Shown one piece after another: positions 25,521 to 34,376 of a stretch of DNA of 64,000 nucleotides. Origin of the DNA: Candidatus Latescibacterota bacterium (lineage in GTDB: Bacteria > JAAXHH01); assembly GCA_012270975.1 (NCBI GenBank), contig JAAXHH010000136.1:23945-87944 (forward strand), in the 5' to 3' direction. The notes under the pieces were generated by a model. It was not told where the DNA came from, did not search any database, and saw only the letters and a program-made list of their open reading frames with translations. The stretch's first letter is position 1; every line of letters begins with the position of its first letter. Both the position numbers and the translations under genes were made by a program.

Positions 25521-25709
25521 ATGGAATCCAACACGACCAAGCTCAGGCGACGATTGAAGAAGGAAGGTTGGTACCTGTCCCGGCATGGGGCCAGGCATGA
25601 CATTTACAGGCACCCGTTTATTCGGGGTGTGATTACACTTCCGAGGCACAGGAAGGTGTCATTGGCAGTGGCACGGTCAATTGCATCCAAGGCAAAATGG
25701 TCGAAATAG
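25521..25709 (+). CDS. hicA: HicA-family mRNA interferase toxin
   Basis: A 62-residue double-stranded-RNA-binding-fold toxin. LRRRLKKEGWYLSRHGARHD carries the catalytic histidine in its GARHDIYRHP context, followed by GVITLPRHRKVSLAVARSI. The ATG at 25521 is chosen since the longer open frame starts inside the -35 box. There is almost no Shine-Dalgarno and a very short leader, fitting weak translation of the toxin. Confidence 0.87.
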   Translation: MESNTTKLRRRLKKEGWYLSRHGARHDIYRHPFIRGVITLPRHRKVSLAVARSIASKAKWSK

Positions 25710-25721
25710 GATACAGGAGTA

Positions 25722-26129
25722 ATGGGTGTGCCCAAATATAACTCAGTCCGATATCCCGCCTTGATCGATGGCGTGAAAGGTGCCTATGGCGTATCATTCC
25801 CCGATCTTCCGGGTATCGTCGCCATGGGAGACACCATTGATGACGCTTTGCTGAATGCCGAAGAGGTGTTGAGGGATTATGCTATCGAAACAGAATCTGA
25901 TGGTGATTCGATCGTTCAGCCAAGCGATCTGGAGCAGGTAAGTCTCGAACCGGGACAAGCACTGACGACCGTGCCGTTAATCCGTCAGTCCGGCCGAAGC
26001 GTGCGTATTCATATGGCGATTGACGAAGGCGTAGCGGTGTTTATAGACAGCGAGGCAGACAGGCGAGGAATGACACGAACAGCCTACGTAGAGTGGATGG
26101 CGCGGCGTATCGCCATGATGGGTGGGTAG
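25722..26129 (+). CDS. hicB: HicB-family antitoxin
   Basis: A 135-residue antitoxin with the HicB RNase-H-like fold (YPALIDGVKGAYGVSFPDLPG, then AMGDTIDDALLNAEEVLRDY) and a C-terminal ribbon-helix-helix-like segment (SVRIHMAIDEGVAVFIDSEA) for DNA binding. It follows hicA by 12 bases. AGGAG lies two bases before ATG 25722 and eight before an in-frame GTG at 25728, so the latter may be the true start. Confidence 0.88.
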   Translation: MGVPKYNSVRYPALIDGVKGAYGVSFPDLPGIVAMGDTIDDALLNAEEVLRDYAIETESDGDSIVQPSDLEQVSLEPGQALTTVPLIRQSGRSVRIHMAIDEGVAVFIDSEADRRGMTRTAYVEWMARRIAMMGG

Positions 26130-26137
26130 ACCCTTAC

Positions 26138-27082
26138 TCACTTTATAGTCTTGCGAACCGTGTATCTTCCTGGCGCCGCGACATAGCCCAGTTTCCTGTT
26201 GAGCGCCAGCATGGGCCCGTTCGCCGAATCGTTTTCCGTGCTTAGTGACCGCGCACCGCGTTTCGTGGCATAGCGAATCGCAGTGAGCTTAAGCGCCATG
26301 GCGATGTGGCGCCTTCGATATCCTCGGATAACACCGGTATGCATGTTGAAAGCCTGTTGCGATTCGGGATACAGGCGTACCGCGCAGATGCCCGCCCAAT
26401 CATCCCCATCGGCTGCAAGCAACTGGCCATCCGGCCGGTACCAGCCCGATTCATATACCCACTCGTTGAATTCCTCGAAGGAAAGCCCGGGGCTGCTCCA
26501 ACCCGGCACGTCCCGGTCTGTAATCGCGTTGACTTCATAGAGTTTTTTGCGTGCTTCAGGCGTATCGCCAAAATCGGCGAGCGAGTATATATGTACTCCA
26601 GACTCGGCGACGTTCGATAGAACTCCTTTGAAGGGTGATTCGTCGAAGGTCTCGAGGTCCAGGCTCGACTGGAACAGATGCCGGTCGTACTCGAATCTTC
26701 GATTTCTCGCAAATGCCTGAGAAATCTCACAGTTATCCCGGACTTCGCTGGTTATGGTCCCCGCCTCGTGGCGCTTCAGAAACCGCATCATATCGGAGTA
26801 CAGCGCGGCGCCGATGCCGCCACCCCGCTCCGAAGGAATCACGCCCACCCAGGCGTAGAACTGTCCCGGCGGATCCCAGGTCTCGTGCACCGACACCGCG
26901 TAGCCCACCACAATGTCGTCCTCCGTCACAGCTACCTGGCGATAGCTGATCCTGCCCGGAGCGGTGTGAGTCAACCACTCGTGCACCGTATCTACTGAGA
27001 CGGGATTCTGCTCGAAGGCATTGACGACGGATGCGATGCCCGCTTCATCGGCGGAGGGACGGGCGGGGCGGAGGCGGAACAT
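26138..27082 (-). CDS. GNAT acetyltransferase with two tandem domains
   Basis: A 314-residue protein. The first GNAT domain (residues 1-155) shows AWVGVIPSERGGGIGAALYS as the acetyl-CoA loop, and the second (about 160-314) shows TGVIRGYRRRHIAMALKLTA. Such double GNATs are common in mycothiol-synthase-like and other enzymes, but no substrate can be named. It is the last gene of the long leftward cluster and converges on hicB with eight bases between. Confidence 0.85.
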   Translation of the reverse strand: MFRLRPARPSADEAGIASVVNAFEQNPVSVDTVHEWLTHTAPGRISYRQVAVTEDDIVVGYAVSVHETWDPPGQFYAWVGVIPSERGGGIGAALYSDMMRFLKRHEAGTITSEVRDNCEISQAFARNRRFEYDRHLFQSSLDLETFDESPFKGVLSNVAESGVHIYSLADFGDTPEARKKLYEVNAITDRDVPGWSSPGLSFEEFNEWVYESGWYRPDGQLLAADGDDWAGICAVRLYPESQQAFNMHTGVIRGYRRRHIAMALKLTAIRYATKRGARSLSTENDSANGPMLALNRKLGYVAAPGRYTVRKTIK

Positions 27083-27138
27083 GGGAGACCCGAACGATGT
27101 GTGGCGATCTGAAAAGCAGGTGCGTGCTGTGAAACCGG

Positions 27139-29085
27139 CTACACCAGCACCCCCGGCATGGGCTTGAACTGGCAGGCCTCGACAAAGACCTCGAAGAAGT
27201 CGGGCGTGGTCTCAAGTTCGATGTGCTCGATGTCCTTGACCAGCGCCTCCAGCTCCGCGCGGCGCGAGCGGGACAGGAGGATCTCGCGTGCACCCTGGAC
27301 GGCTGCATTACCCACCTTGACGATGCGGTCTTCGGGCACGGGGGCCAGGAACCCGATGTCGATGGCGTTACGGACGTCCACGTAGTTGGCGAAACCGCCC
27401 GCCAGGAAAAGGCGGTCCACGTCGCCGGGCGCGACGCCGAACGTACGCAGGACGATGTACTGCCCGCAGTAGTTGGCGGCCTTGGCCTGGGCCAGGTTGC
27501 TGGCGTCCTGGCGTGACAGGGTGATGCCGGACTCCGGCACGACAGGCACTTCGAACTGTTTACGGTCGGCGTAGACGCCCTTGGGCGACATCATGCCGTG
27601 GCGGCGCAATTCGGCGAGGAGGTCGATCAGGCCGGAACCGCAGATGCCCTGGGCCGTGGTATCGCCGATGGTGCTCCAGGCGAACCGCCCGTCTTCCCAC
27701 TTCAACGTTTCGATGGCGCCTTCGTAACCGGGCATGCCGTATTGAATGCCGCCGCCCTCGAAGGCGGGACCGGCGGGACATGAAGCCGTGATCATGCGCC
27801 CGTTGCCCGCCACGACCACTTCGGTGTTGGTGCCCACGTCCACAAGCATGGATACGCCCGGTTGCGCGGCGAGTTCGACGGTGGCCAGGTCGGCCGCCAC
27901 GTCGCCGCCCACGTGGCTGGCGATGAGGGGCAGGCCGTAGACCCGGGCCTTCGGATTGGCGCGGAGTCCGAGGCGGCGGGTGCCGATGGTGAGCGCCGTG
28001 GTCTCCCGCTCCCCCGCGAGGTATTCGTTCTCGATCAGGGACTTGTAGGGTTTCTGGCCGATGCTCTGCACGTCGAGCCGGAAGAAGAGGTCCCGCATGG
28101 TGGCGTTGCCCGCCACGACGATCTCATAGATCTCCTGCCGCGCGGTTCCCGTCCGCTCGCACCAGTCCATGATCTCGTGGTTGACGGCGTTGATGATGGC
28201 GTTCCAGAGTTCACCCTCGAACGAACCGTCGTAGGAGATCCGGTGCATCACGTCGCTGCCGCCGAATCGCTGGGGGTTCTCGAAGGAGCAGACGTGGACG
28301 CTCTTTCCGGTCTCCAGGTCCACGAAGTCCATGACCACCGTGGTCGTGCCGAGGTCGATCGCGAGCCCGTACAGGTGCCCGCGGAACTGGTCCACCTGCT
28401 CATCGTCGTAGAAAACCGCATCGCCCCTGCGGGTGACCATGGGGTCCAGCGGCGTTTCCTTTTCTTCGGTAACGGTCAGGATCTTGGGCGTACGGCGCAG
28501 GGGGGAGAAGGCGATGTCCACCTTCGGATCGATCACGCGCGCCTGGCAGGCGAGCCGGTAGTTCTCCCGCAGGAAGGACTCGGGTTTCGTCCGTGGCACG
28601 AGCCCTTCCATCCCCTCCTGTATTTCCACGATGCACTCGTGGCAGATGCCGTTGCGGAAACACGAGGTGGGCACCTGCACGGCGAGGTCGTCGGCGTAGT
28701 CGAAGATGGACTTGCCGATGACCGAGGGTTGGGTCGTCGTGCCGTCGGTCACCGATCCGCCGGCTGGGTCTGTGGTATTTCCGGTATTCAGGTTTGGTGC
28801 ATCCTGGTCGGGCCCTCCCGCTTCAGCCCGTTCGCGGGGCGCCTCATCGGTCTCCCAGGCGCTGCGGTAATCGAGCTTGTCGTCCCCGCCACACACGAGC
28901 AGGCCGCCGGCTTCACGGGGCTTGCGCTGGTTGCGGCACCCGAACCGGGCGGTGCATTCGTCGAAGCGGTTCTTGTAGGGGCAGCGGTAGGTGGCCTGCT
29001 CGGTCGCATGGGCCATCATATCCTTGAAGATGGCCGTGATGCGGTCCAGCCGCTCCTGGTACGCCGCCTTGTCGATCTTTTTCAT
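27139..29085 (-). CDS. Corrinoid-protein reductive activator (2Fe-2S ferredoxin + ASKHA, DUF4445)
   Basis: A 648-residue protein of the RamA/RACo type, which uses ATP to re-reduce the inactive Co(II) corrinoid of methyltransferases. Residues 1-70 hold an extra cysteine cluster (YRCPYKNRFDECTARFGC). A plant-type ferredoxin domain follows at about 120-210 with CFRNGICHEC and a fourth cysteine in YRLACQA. The rest is an ASKHA/DUF4445 ATPase-like domain beginning YGLAIDLGTTTVVMDF, with LVDVGTNTEVVVAGN and GICGSGLIDLLAEL. It sits 33 bases after the corrinoid-protein gene, its expected client. Confidence 0.92.
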   Translation of the reverse strand: MKKIDKAAYQERLDRITAIFKDMMAHATEQATYRCPYKNRFDECTARFGCRNQRKPREAGGLLVCGGDDKLDYRSAWETDEAPRERAEAGGPDQDAPNLNTGNTTDPAGGSVTDGTTTQPSVIGKSIFDYADDLAVQVPTSCFRNGICHECIVEIQEGMEGLVPRTKPESFLRENYRLACQARVIDPKVDIAFSPLRRTPKILTVTEEKETPLDPMVTRRGDAVFYDDEQVDQFRGHLYGLAIDLGTTTVVMDFVDLETGKSVHVCSFENPQRFGGSDVMHRISYDGSFEGELWNAIINAVNHEIMDWCERTGTARQEIYEIVVAGNATMRDLFFRLDVQSIGQKPYKSLIENEYLAGERETTALTIGTRRLGLRANPKARVYGLPLIASHVGGDVAADLATVELAAQPGVSMLVDVGTNTEVVVAGNGRMITASCPAGPAFEGGGIQYGMPGYEGAIETLKWEDGRFAWSTIGDTTAQGICGSGLIDLLAELRRHGMMSPKGVYADRKQFEVPVVPESGITLSRQDASNLAQAKAANYCGQYIVLRTFGVAPGDVDRLFLAGGFANYVDVRNAIDIGFLAPVPEDRIVKVGNAAVQGAREILLSRSRRAELEALVKDIEHIELETTPDFFEVFVEACQFKPMPGVLV

Positions 29086-29118
29086 GGGAAAGGTAGGGGA
29101 GGCCGCCTGCCGGTTCGG

Positions 29119-29883
29119 TCAGGCTTCCTGTTCCTGCTTGAGTTCTTCGAGGAGACGCTGGGCCAGTTCCACGCATCCCACCGCGTCCTCGGCGGTGCCG
29201 TCGGCGCCCATGTCATCGGCAAACTCCTGGGTGACCGACGCGCCGCCCACCATGATCTTGACGTCCTCCCGCATATCGTTGTCGATGAAGGCGTCGATGG
29301 TCTTGCCCATGTTGGGCATGGTCGTGGTCAGCAGCGCCGACATGCCCAGCAGGGGCGCCTCGTGTTCCTCCACCGCGTCCATGAACTCGTCCTCGGAAGT
29401 GTCCACCCCCAGGTCGTGGACCACGAACCCGGCGCCGCGCAGCATCATGATGCACAGGTTCTTGCCGATGTCGTGGAGATCGCCTTTGACCGTGCCCATG
29501 ATGACGGTGCCGACGGATTCGATGCCCGAAGCGGAGAGGATGGGCTCGATGTGGGCCATCCCGGCCTTCATGGCCCGGGCGCAGGCGAGAACTTCCGGAA
29601 CGAAGATGAAGTTCTCGCGAAACTTGATGCCTACGACGCTCATGCCGGCGATCAAGCCGTCGTCCATCACTTCCAGTGCTTCAGTGCCGCCGTCCAGCGC
29701 CGCCCGGGTCAGCGTGTCGACCGTCCCGTTGTCCCCATCGATGAGGGCCGCGGAAATTTCCTGCATGGCGGGCGTCGCCCGGGCGAAAGCGTCGATGATC
29801 CGCGTCCGCTCGTTGGGCCTTTCGATGAACTCTTCTATTTCGTCCTTCAGAAAGTCATTGGCTATATCGTTTAATTCTGCCAT
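29119..29883 (-). CDS. Corrinoid (B12)-binding methyltransferase subunit
   Basis: A 254-residue carrier of the MtgC/MttC/MtaC type. A helical cap domain (about 30-120) precedes the cobalamin domain with the lower-ligand motif KGDLHDIGKN (DxHxxG) and the downstream LLGMSALLTTTM and KIMVGGASVTQEFADDMGAD signatures. It accepts a methyl group on cobalt and passes it to a second methyltransferase. AGGAGAGC precedes the ATG. It lies between the UroD-type methyltransferase and the activator gene. Confidence 0.94.
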   Translation of the reverse strand: MAELNDIANDFLKDEIEEFIERPNERTRIIDAFARATPAMQEISAALIDGDNGTVDTLTRAALDGGTEALEVMDDGLIAGMSVVGIKFRENFIFVPEVLACARAMKAGMAHIEPILSASGIESVGTVIMGTVKGDLHDIGKNLCIMMLRGAGFVVHDLGVDTSEDEFMDAVEEHEAPLLGMSALLTTTMPNMGKTIDAFIDNDMREDVKIMVGGASVTQEFADDMGADGTAEDAVGCVELAQRLLEELKQEQEA

Positions 29884-29950
29884 GCTCTCCTGTCCGGTCC
29901 TCCCGTTTCATGCCGAAATTGACGTCTACTCGCGTGGGCCAGGCGGACCG

Positions 29951-30994
29951 CTATGCCGCGTGGTGGACGTGCCAGTCCTTCACCGCCTGCGGGATCGCCT
30001 TCAGGTTCTCGACGGACGCCTGCAGGGGAACGGCGCACTCCGGTCCCACCATATGAATTCCGTGTTCCAGGTTCTGGCAGACTTCCTGCCCCACTTCTTC
30101 GGGACCACGTGCGAAAAGCGTCTCGGGATTGTTGATGTTCCCCACGAGGGAGATCTTGCCGTCGACGGCCTCCATGGACTCCTGGGGCTTGTTTTTCGAA
30201 TCGAAATGAAAGGCCGCGAAGCCGGTCTCGGCGATGTAGCCCATGCGGTCCACGGTGCGCCCGCAGATGTGCATGATCAGCGGGATGGGTATCCGTTCGG
30301 CCATCTCGATGTGCAGGTCCCGCAGGAAGCGGCGGTAGTATTCGCCGCTCACCAGGTCGCCCGTGGCGTGGTCCGGCAGGGTCAGGGCGTCCGCCCCGGC
30401 CTCGATCTGTGCGATGCCGAACTCCACCGTGGCCTCCTTCATGCGGTCCAGGGCGAGATGGGTCCTGCCGGGGTCGTCGAGGGACATGAGCAGGAAGGGT
30501 TCCACGCCGAAGCAGTGGTATCCCAGGGACCAGGGGCCCATGGTCTTGCCGATGACCGCCACTTCGTCGCCGTATTCCTTCTTGAGCTTGCTGATGGCGT
30601 CGAGGACGCACTTCGTGTCCCGGTGCGTCAGGAAATCCGAAGGTATCTTGATGTCGTCCACGTCGGTCCAGATGGGTTCCCGCATCTTGACCGTAGGCCA
30701 GTTGTCCTTCTGCTCCCACTGGATCTTGCAACCCAGCGCGGAGGACTCCTGGATGATGGTAAAGACCGGCATGATGGTGTCGAATCCGAGTTCCGTGTAG
30801 CCCGTGGCCGCGAGACGGGCCATGAGCTCCGGGTCCCGGTTGGCGTCCGGGAAAGGCGCGTCAACGAGATCCATCAGTTCCACCGTGGCGACGGACGTCG
30901 GATTGCACACGGGCGTGCGGTCCACGGGCTCTCCCCTCAGGGCAGCCAGTACCCGGTCCCGGCCCTTCATCTGCTTGATGACGCTCGTTTCCAT
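29951..30994 (-). CDS. MtaA/CmuA-like (uroporphyrinogen decarboxylase fold) methyltransferase
   Basis: A 347-residue TIM-barrel protein of the UroD family. It has the zinc motif of corrinoid:thiol or methyl-substrate methyltransferases: HxC in MHICGRTVDRMG (near 244) and a cysteine in GPECAVPLQ near the end. True UroD lacks these. It should move a methyl group to or from the corrinoid protein encoded next to it. ATG 30994 has an ideal AAGGAGG site; the frame is open for another 30 codons upstream but without similarity. Confidence 0.9.
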   Translation of the reverse strand: METSVIKQMKGRDRVLAALRGEPVDRTPVCNPTSVATVELMDLVDAPFPDANRDPELMARLAATGYTELGFDTIMPVFTIIQESSALGCKIQWEQKDNWPTVKMREPIWTDVDDIKIPSDFLTHRDTKCVLDAISKLKKEYGDEVAVIGKTMGPWSLGYHCFGVEPFLLMSLDDPGRTHLALDRMKEATVEFGIAQIEAGADALTLPDHATGDLVSGEYYRRFLRDLHIEMAERIPIPLIMHICGRTVDRMGYIAETGFAAFHFDSKNKPQESMEAVDGKISLVGNINNPETLFARGPEEVGQEVCQNLEHGIHMVGPECAVPLQASVENLKAIPQAVKDWHVHHAA

Positions 30995-31080
30995 TACGGC
31001 CTCCTTGTCGATCGCGCATGCGTCAGTCGCGCGTTGCGCATCCAACGATCGATTTTTTTCTGCCCCGCCAGTGCCGGCCC

Positions 31081-31755
31081 TCATCCATCCTGCTGACTGG
31101 GCGCGGCCAGGACGCCCCGGCTGGCGGCCGCCTCCTGTTCGCGCAGGACGGCCCGGACGTTGGGCGCACGGACCAGCAATAGCCCGACTAGGGCGTCGTG
31201 AACGAATCCGCAGGGGAAAACCACTTGGTCCAGGGTGCCGCTTACCTCGTCGATCTCGGCCAGCTTCATCAGGCCACCCGCGATGAAGGATATACGGCGG
31301 TCGCGGTCCTTGCCCTCGCCGTGGGCCGTGACCCGGTAGACGCCGTCGCCCTCGCTCAGGACCTGGATCTGCAATCCGGATTTCTTGTCCAGGATCTGCA
31401 ACGGCCGCGGTTCGACTGGGCCGGCCGGATCCAGTTTGCAGGCTTCGAGGAACACGCGCTTTACCGCCAGGTTGTGTTCATAGCCGCAGGGAAAACGCAG
31501 GCGGCCGGCGGTGGCCGGCTCCATGCCTCCGAGGACTTCCATGGCCTTCATCACGAAGGCGATCCGGTCCTCGACGCCTTCCCGCCGGCTGTAGGTGAAT
31601 ACCCGGTATACCGGTCCCGCGTCGTCCCGCTGGCGGTACAGGCCGATCGAAATGTCCCCGAAATGGGGATCCAGCGGAACCAGTTCGATGCGCCGGCCTA
31701 TGTCGACCGTTTGGCCCAATAGCCTTCTCCGTTCGCGGCTGGTCCTAAACGCCAC
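31081..31755 (-). CDS. Unknown protein with two FPCGxxH repeats
   Basis: A 224-residue protein that I cannot assign to a family. It consists of two related halves. Residues 36-110 contain VYRVFTYSRREGVEDRI and then FPCGYEHNLAVKR; residues 127-200 contain VYRVTAHGEGKDRDRRI and then FPCGFVHDALVGL. The paired motifs are offset by about 91 residues, so a gene duplication is likely. Each half offers one Cys and one His, which could form a shared metal or cofactor site. GTG at 31755 is the apparent start. It sits inside the corrinoid cluster, 86 bases before the UroD-type gene. Confidence 0.72.
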   Translation of the reverse strand: MAFRTSRERRRLLGQTVDIGRRIELVPLDPHFGDISIGLYRQRDDAGPVYRVFTYSRREGVEDRIAFVMKAMEVLGGMEPATAGRLRFPCGYEHNLAVKRVFLEACKLDPAGPVEPRPLQILDKKSGLQIQVLSEGDGVYRVTAHGEGKDRDRRISFIAGGLMKLAEIDEVSGTLDQVVFPCGFVHDALVGLLLVRAPNVRAVLREQEAAASRGVLAAPSQQDG

Positions 31756-31825
31756 CGCCGCGGCCGTCCTTTTCGCCTGATCGCTTGCCGCGGGCCCATC
31801 TCCTGACCTTTCGCGGCTGGTCCTA
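31732..31825. repeat. 16-bp direct repeat flanking the start of the FPCG gene
   Basis: TTCGCGGCTGGTCCTA occurs at 31732-31747 (inside the first codons of the FPCG gene) and again at 31810-31825 (covering the stop of the upstream gene). The copies are identical, 62 bases apart, and probably result from a local duplication. Confidence 0.7.
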
Positions 31826-32092
31826 TCCCTTGTCGTACTCTTCTTCCAGTAGCTTCAGAACGGCTGCCGCGACCGTTTCCGCGTCGTTTCCTTCCCCGGT
31901 CCATTCCCGTTTTTCGGACCAGTGCCACTCGTCCAGGTAGGCGTCGGTGCCGGTCAGGCCGTCCCGCATGGCCACCCGGTCGATTTCCTGCTGGAACCAG
32001 TCGGGCATCTGGCGCGACAGTGGCCGCCGGCCTCCGTAGACGCGCACCTGCGCCGGGATATCCCGCCAGTACAGTACCTGGTACACTGCCAT
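31823..32092 (-). CDS. Small 'virulence factor' domain protein
   Basis: An 89-residue protein of the pfam Virulence_fact type: VLYWRDIPAQVRVYGG, then FQQEIDRVAMRDGLTG and AYLDEWHW. Despite the family name no virulence role is established. These short genes are often found beside methyltransferase and methylenetetrahydrofolate genes of corrinoid clusters, as here. ATG 32092 is used because the family match starts there. Confidence 0.82.
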   Translation of the reverse strand: MAVYQVLYWRDIPAQVRVYGGRRPLSRQMPDWFQQEIDRVAMRDGLTGTDAYLDEWHWSEKREWTGEGNDAETVAAAVLKLLEEEYDKG

Positions 32093-32134
32093 GCCGACCG
32101 ATCCCGTGCTCAGGCGACAAGCGCTTCGCCTAAA

Positions 32135-32179
32135 CTGCCGCAGGCTCTCCGGCCCTCCGCTGCCGCAGGCTGTCCGGCC
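32135..32179. repeat. Short tandem repeat between S-methyltransferase and small gene
   Basis: CTGCCGCAGGCTCTCCGGCC (32135-32154) recurs at 32160-32179 with one mismatch (period 25). It lies in the 106-base gap of the corrinoid cluster. Function unknown. Confidence 0.65.
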
Positions 32180-32198
32180 GCACGCTACTCCCGTATGC

Positions 32199-33200
32199 TC
32201 ACGCCGCCGCCCGGTCCATCGCCTCGCGGAAGGCCCGGATGTGACTGACACCCGTGCCGCAACATCCGCCGATGAAGTAGGCGCCGGCTTCCAGGAGGCC
32301 CGGCACGAAAGCGGCCATTTCCTCCGGCGTGTTCGCGTAATAGGTCCGGTGCTGCTCGTCCAGTCGGGCCTTCCCCGCGTTCGGGTAGGCCATCATGCGT
32401 TTCGGCGCATCCATTCGGGCGTCCATGGCGCGCTTCAACTGGCCGATGCCGTTGATGGCGTAGGGCATTCCCGTATGCTCGTCGCGCCGGGATTCCGCGC
32501 CGCAGTTCAGGCCGACGATCTGCACGTGCTCGAGCAAGTCCTGCCCAGCGGCCTGCGTGCCGCCCGCGAGGATCTCCAGGAGATCCGCCGCCGAATGGCC
32601 CCAGTCCGTTTTGTAGATGACCTCGCCCGTTGTCCGGTCCTTCGTGTACTTGTACGTCTGGTTCACGGCGATGGGTATACCGAACTGTCTCAACTCGTTC
32701 ACGGCCAGGGCCGCCTCGTTGGCGGAGAACATGGTCTCGACGCAGAAGAAATCCACGCCGCCCTCCGCCAGCGCCGTGCCCACGCGCTCGTGGGCGTCCC
32801 GGGCGATGCTGTTCGCGATACCGAACTCCGTGTCGCCGCTGTCGGCCTCGATGGCGCCAGGCAGCGGACCGATGGAACCAGCGAGGTACACCTCCCTGCC
32901 GCTGCGCTCAATGGCGGCACGGGCGTGTTCCACGGATCGCCGGATCAGCCCGTCGGATTCGGAGGCGTCCTTCCCCGCCATTTCCAGATGGGGATGCGAC
33001 GCCACGAAGGTATTCGTGCCGATCGCTTCCGAACCTGCTTCAATATAGTCGAAATGAATGGCCCTGACAATGTCGGGGTGGAGCTCGTTGGCCAGCGCGC
33101 TGTTGGCCAGTTCGATGCCGCGGGCGAAGAGTTCCGTGCCGAATCCGCCGTCGTAAAGGAGGGGCCGGTCTTCGGCGATGCGTTCAAGAAAGGGTTTCAT
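32199..33200 (-). CDS. Homocysteine S-methyltransferase family protein
   Basis: A 333-residue zinc-dependent methyltransferase-barrel protein (MmuM/BHMT/MetH N-terminal domain type). The zinc cysteines are in VGLNCGAES and GGCCGTGVSHI, and the barrel opens with LLYDGGFGTELFARG. It may be the methyl donor-specific partner of the corrinoid protein or may methylate homocysteine directly. It leads the corrinoid-related genes of the leftward cluster, 55 bases after the ketopantoate-reductase-like gene. Confidence 0.9.
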   Translation of the reverse strand: MKPFLERIAEDRPLLYDGGFGTELFARGIELANSALANELHPDIVRAIHFDYIEAGSEAIGTNTFVASHPHLEMAGKDASESDGLIRRSVEHARAAIERSGREVYLAGSIGPLPGAIEADSGDTEFGIANSIARDAHERVGTALAEGGVDFFCVETMFSANEAALAVNELRQFGIPIAVNQTYKYTKDRTTGEVIYKTDWGHSAADLLEILAGGTQAAGQDLLEHVQIVGLNCGAESRRDEHTGMPYAINGIGQLKRAMDARMDAPKRMMAYPNAGKARLDEQHRTYYANTPEEMAAFVPGLLEAGAYFIGGCCGTGVSHIRAFREAMDRAAA

Positions 33201-33255
33201 TGGGGCTTCTCAGACTTTCGCACCGGCATGCGCCGGAAACGCCCCGGACCGTACC

Positions 33256-34203
33256 TCAGGGGGCCTCGAAGGACACCTGTCCCCGGGTGCGGAGTTCCAT
33301 GGGCCGCAGCGCGTGATAGATGAAATCGTTTACCGGCGTGGCCACGCCCGCTTCCTTTCCCATGCGGACCAGCGCGCCGGTCTGTGCTTCCAGCTCGGAG
33401 AATCGTCCTTCCATGATATCCCGCTGCATGGAGGCGGTGCCGCCGTATTCGACGCTGTCCAGGATGGCCAGGGTCCGGGCGACGATGTCGTCCGGAAGCC
33501 CGACCCCCAGCGCAGTGGCCACCTCGTGGATCTCCTCCATGGCACCCTCGAGGAGGCGGCGCGTACCGGGCTGGCTTCGGACGACGCCGATCGGCGCGCG
33601 GGTAACGCCGCCGATCCCGCTCCACGAAGCGATGAGGATGTACTTGCGCCACATGGCGGCCTGAATGTCGGGCGGTGTATCGACGATGAGCCCCCTGGTG
33701 CGTTCAAACGCCTGGCGCAGCCGGTCTACCCGTTCGCTCGAACGGTTGTCCCATTCGCCGAAATTGACGAAAGGTTCGTAGGCCACGTGTCGGATGAGTC
33801 CCGGTTCGGCGATGAAGGAGACGATTCCGCAGACACCGCCAAGCACATGGCGCCAGCCGAACTCCGCGGCGAGTTGCTCCGGCGTCTCCACACCGTTTTC
33901 CATGGGCAGAATACAGGTATTCGGTCCGAGCATGGGACGCAGTCCCTCGACGGCCTCAGGTACCTGCCAGCACTTTACGCAGAGCATGACCACGTCCACG
34001 TCGCCGGCTTTCTCGGGATCACCGGTGACCTGGATCGAGGGCAGCGTAAAATCGCCCTTCGTACTTTCCACGCGAAGGCCGTTTTCGCGCAACGCTTCCA
34101 GATGCGGACCGCGTGCTACGAAGACGACGTCTTCCCCTGCCTCGGCGAGTCGCCCCCCGTAATATCCACCTACGCCACCAGTACCAAATACCGCTATGCG
34201 CAC
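33256..34203 (-). CDS. panE: 2-dehydropantoate 2-reductase (ketopantoate reductase) family protein
   Basis: A 315-residue NADP-dependent oxidoreductase. The Rossmann motif is RIAVFGTGGVGGYYGGRLAE, followed by VVMLCVKCWQVPEAV, ILPMENGVETPEQLA and the catalytic-lysine region WRKYILIASWSGIGGVTRA. GTG at 34203 is the start, with GGAGG six bases ahead. Many PanE-like proteins are not pantothenate enzymes, so the exact substrate is uncertain. It precedes the methyl-transfer genes in the same direction. Confidence 0.85.
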   Translation of the reverse strand: MRIAVFGTGGVGGYYGGRLAEAGEDVVFVARGPHLEALRENGLRVESTKGDFTLPSIQVTGDPEKAGDVDVVMLCVKCWQVPEAVEGLRPMLGPNTCILPMENGVETPEQLAAEFGWRHVLGGVCGIVSFIAEPGLIRHVAYEPFVNFGEWDNRSSERVDRLRQAFERTRGLIVDTPPDIQAAMWRKYILIASWSGIGGVTRAPIGVVRSQPGTRRLLEGAMEEIHEVATALGVGLPDDIVARTLAILDSVEYGGTASMQRDIMEGRFSELEAQTGALVRMGKEAGVATPVNDFIYHALRPMELRTRGQVSFEAP

Positions 34204-34376
34204 ATGTGCCTCCGATAGTCCGGGATTCCCGGTCGATGAATCGATTTCTGCCAGACCCCACTTCAGGCCAGGAGCCGTCGGGGGCCCACTGCGCGGCGCC
34301 GTCAATCAAGCAGGCCAATATAATGGAATGATGATCGGAAGATCAACAGCTTTTCGAAGATAACGGCCGCGGGTTT

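Noticed and set aside
27862..31096. Very long open frames on the plus strand opposite the corrinoid cluster (670 and 701 codons)
   Set aside because: They are antisense to clearly real minus-strand genes, lack domain features and follow from high GC in the third codon position.
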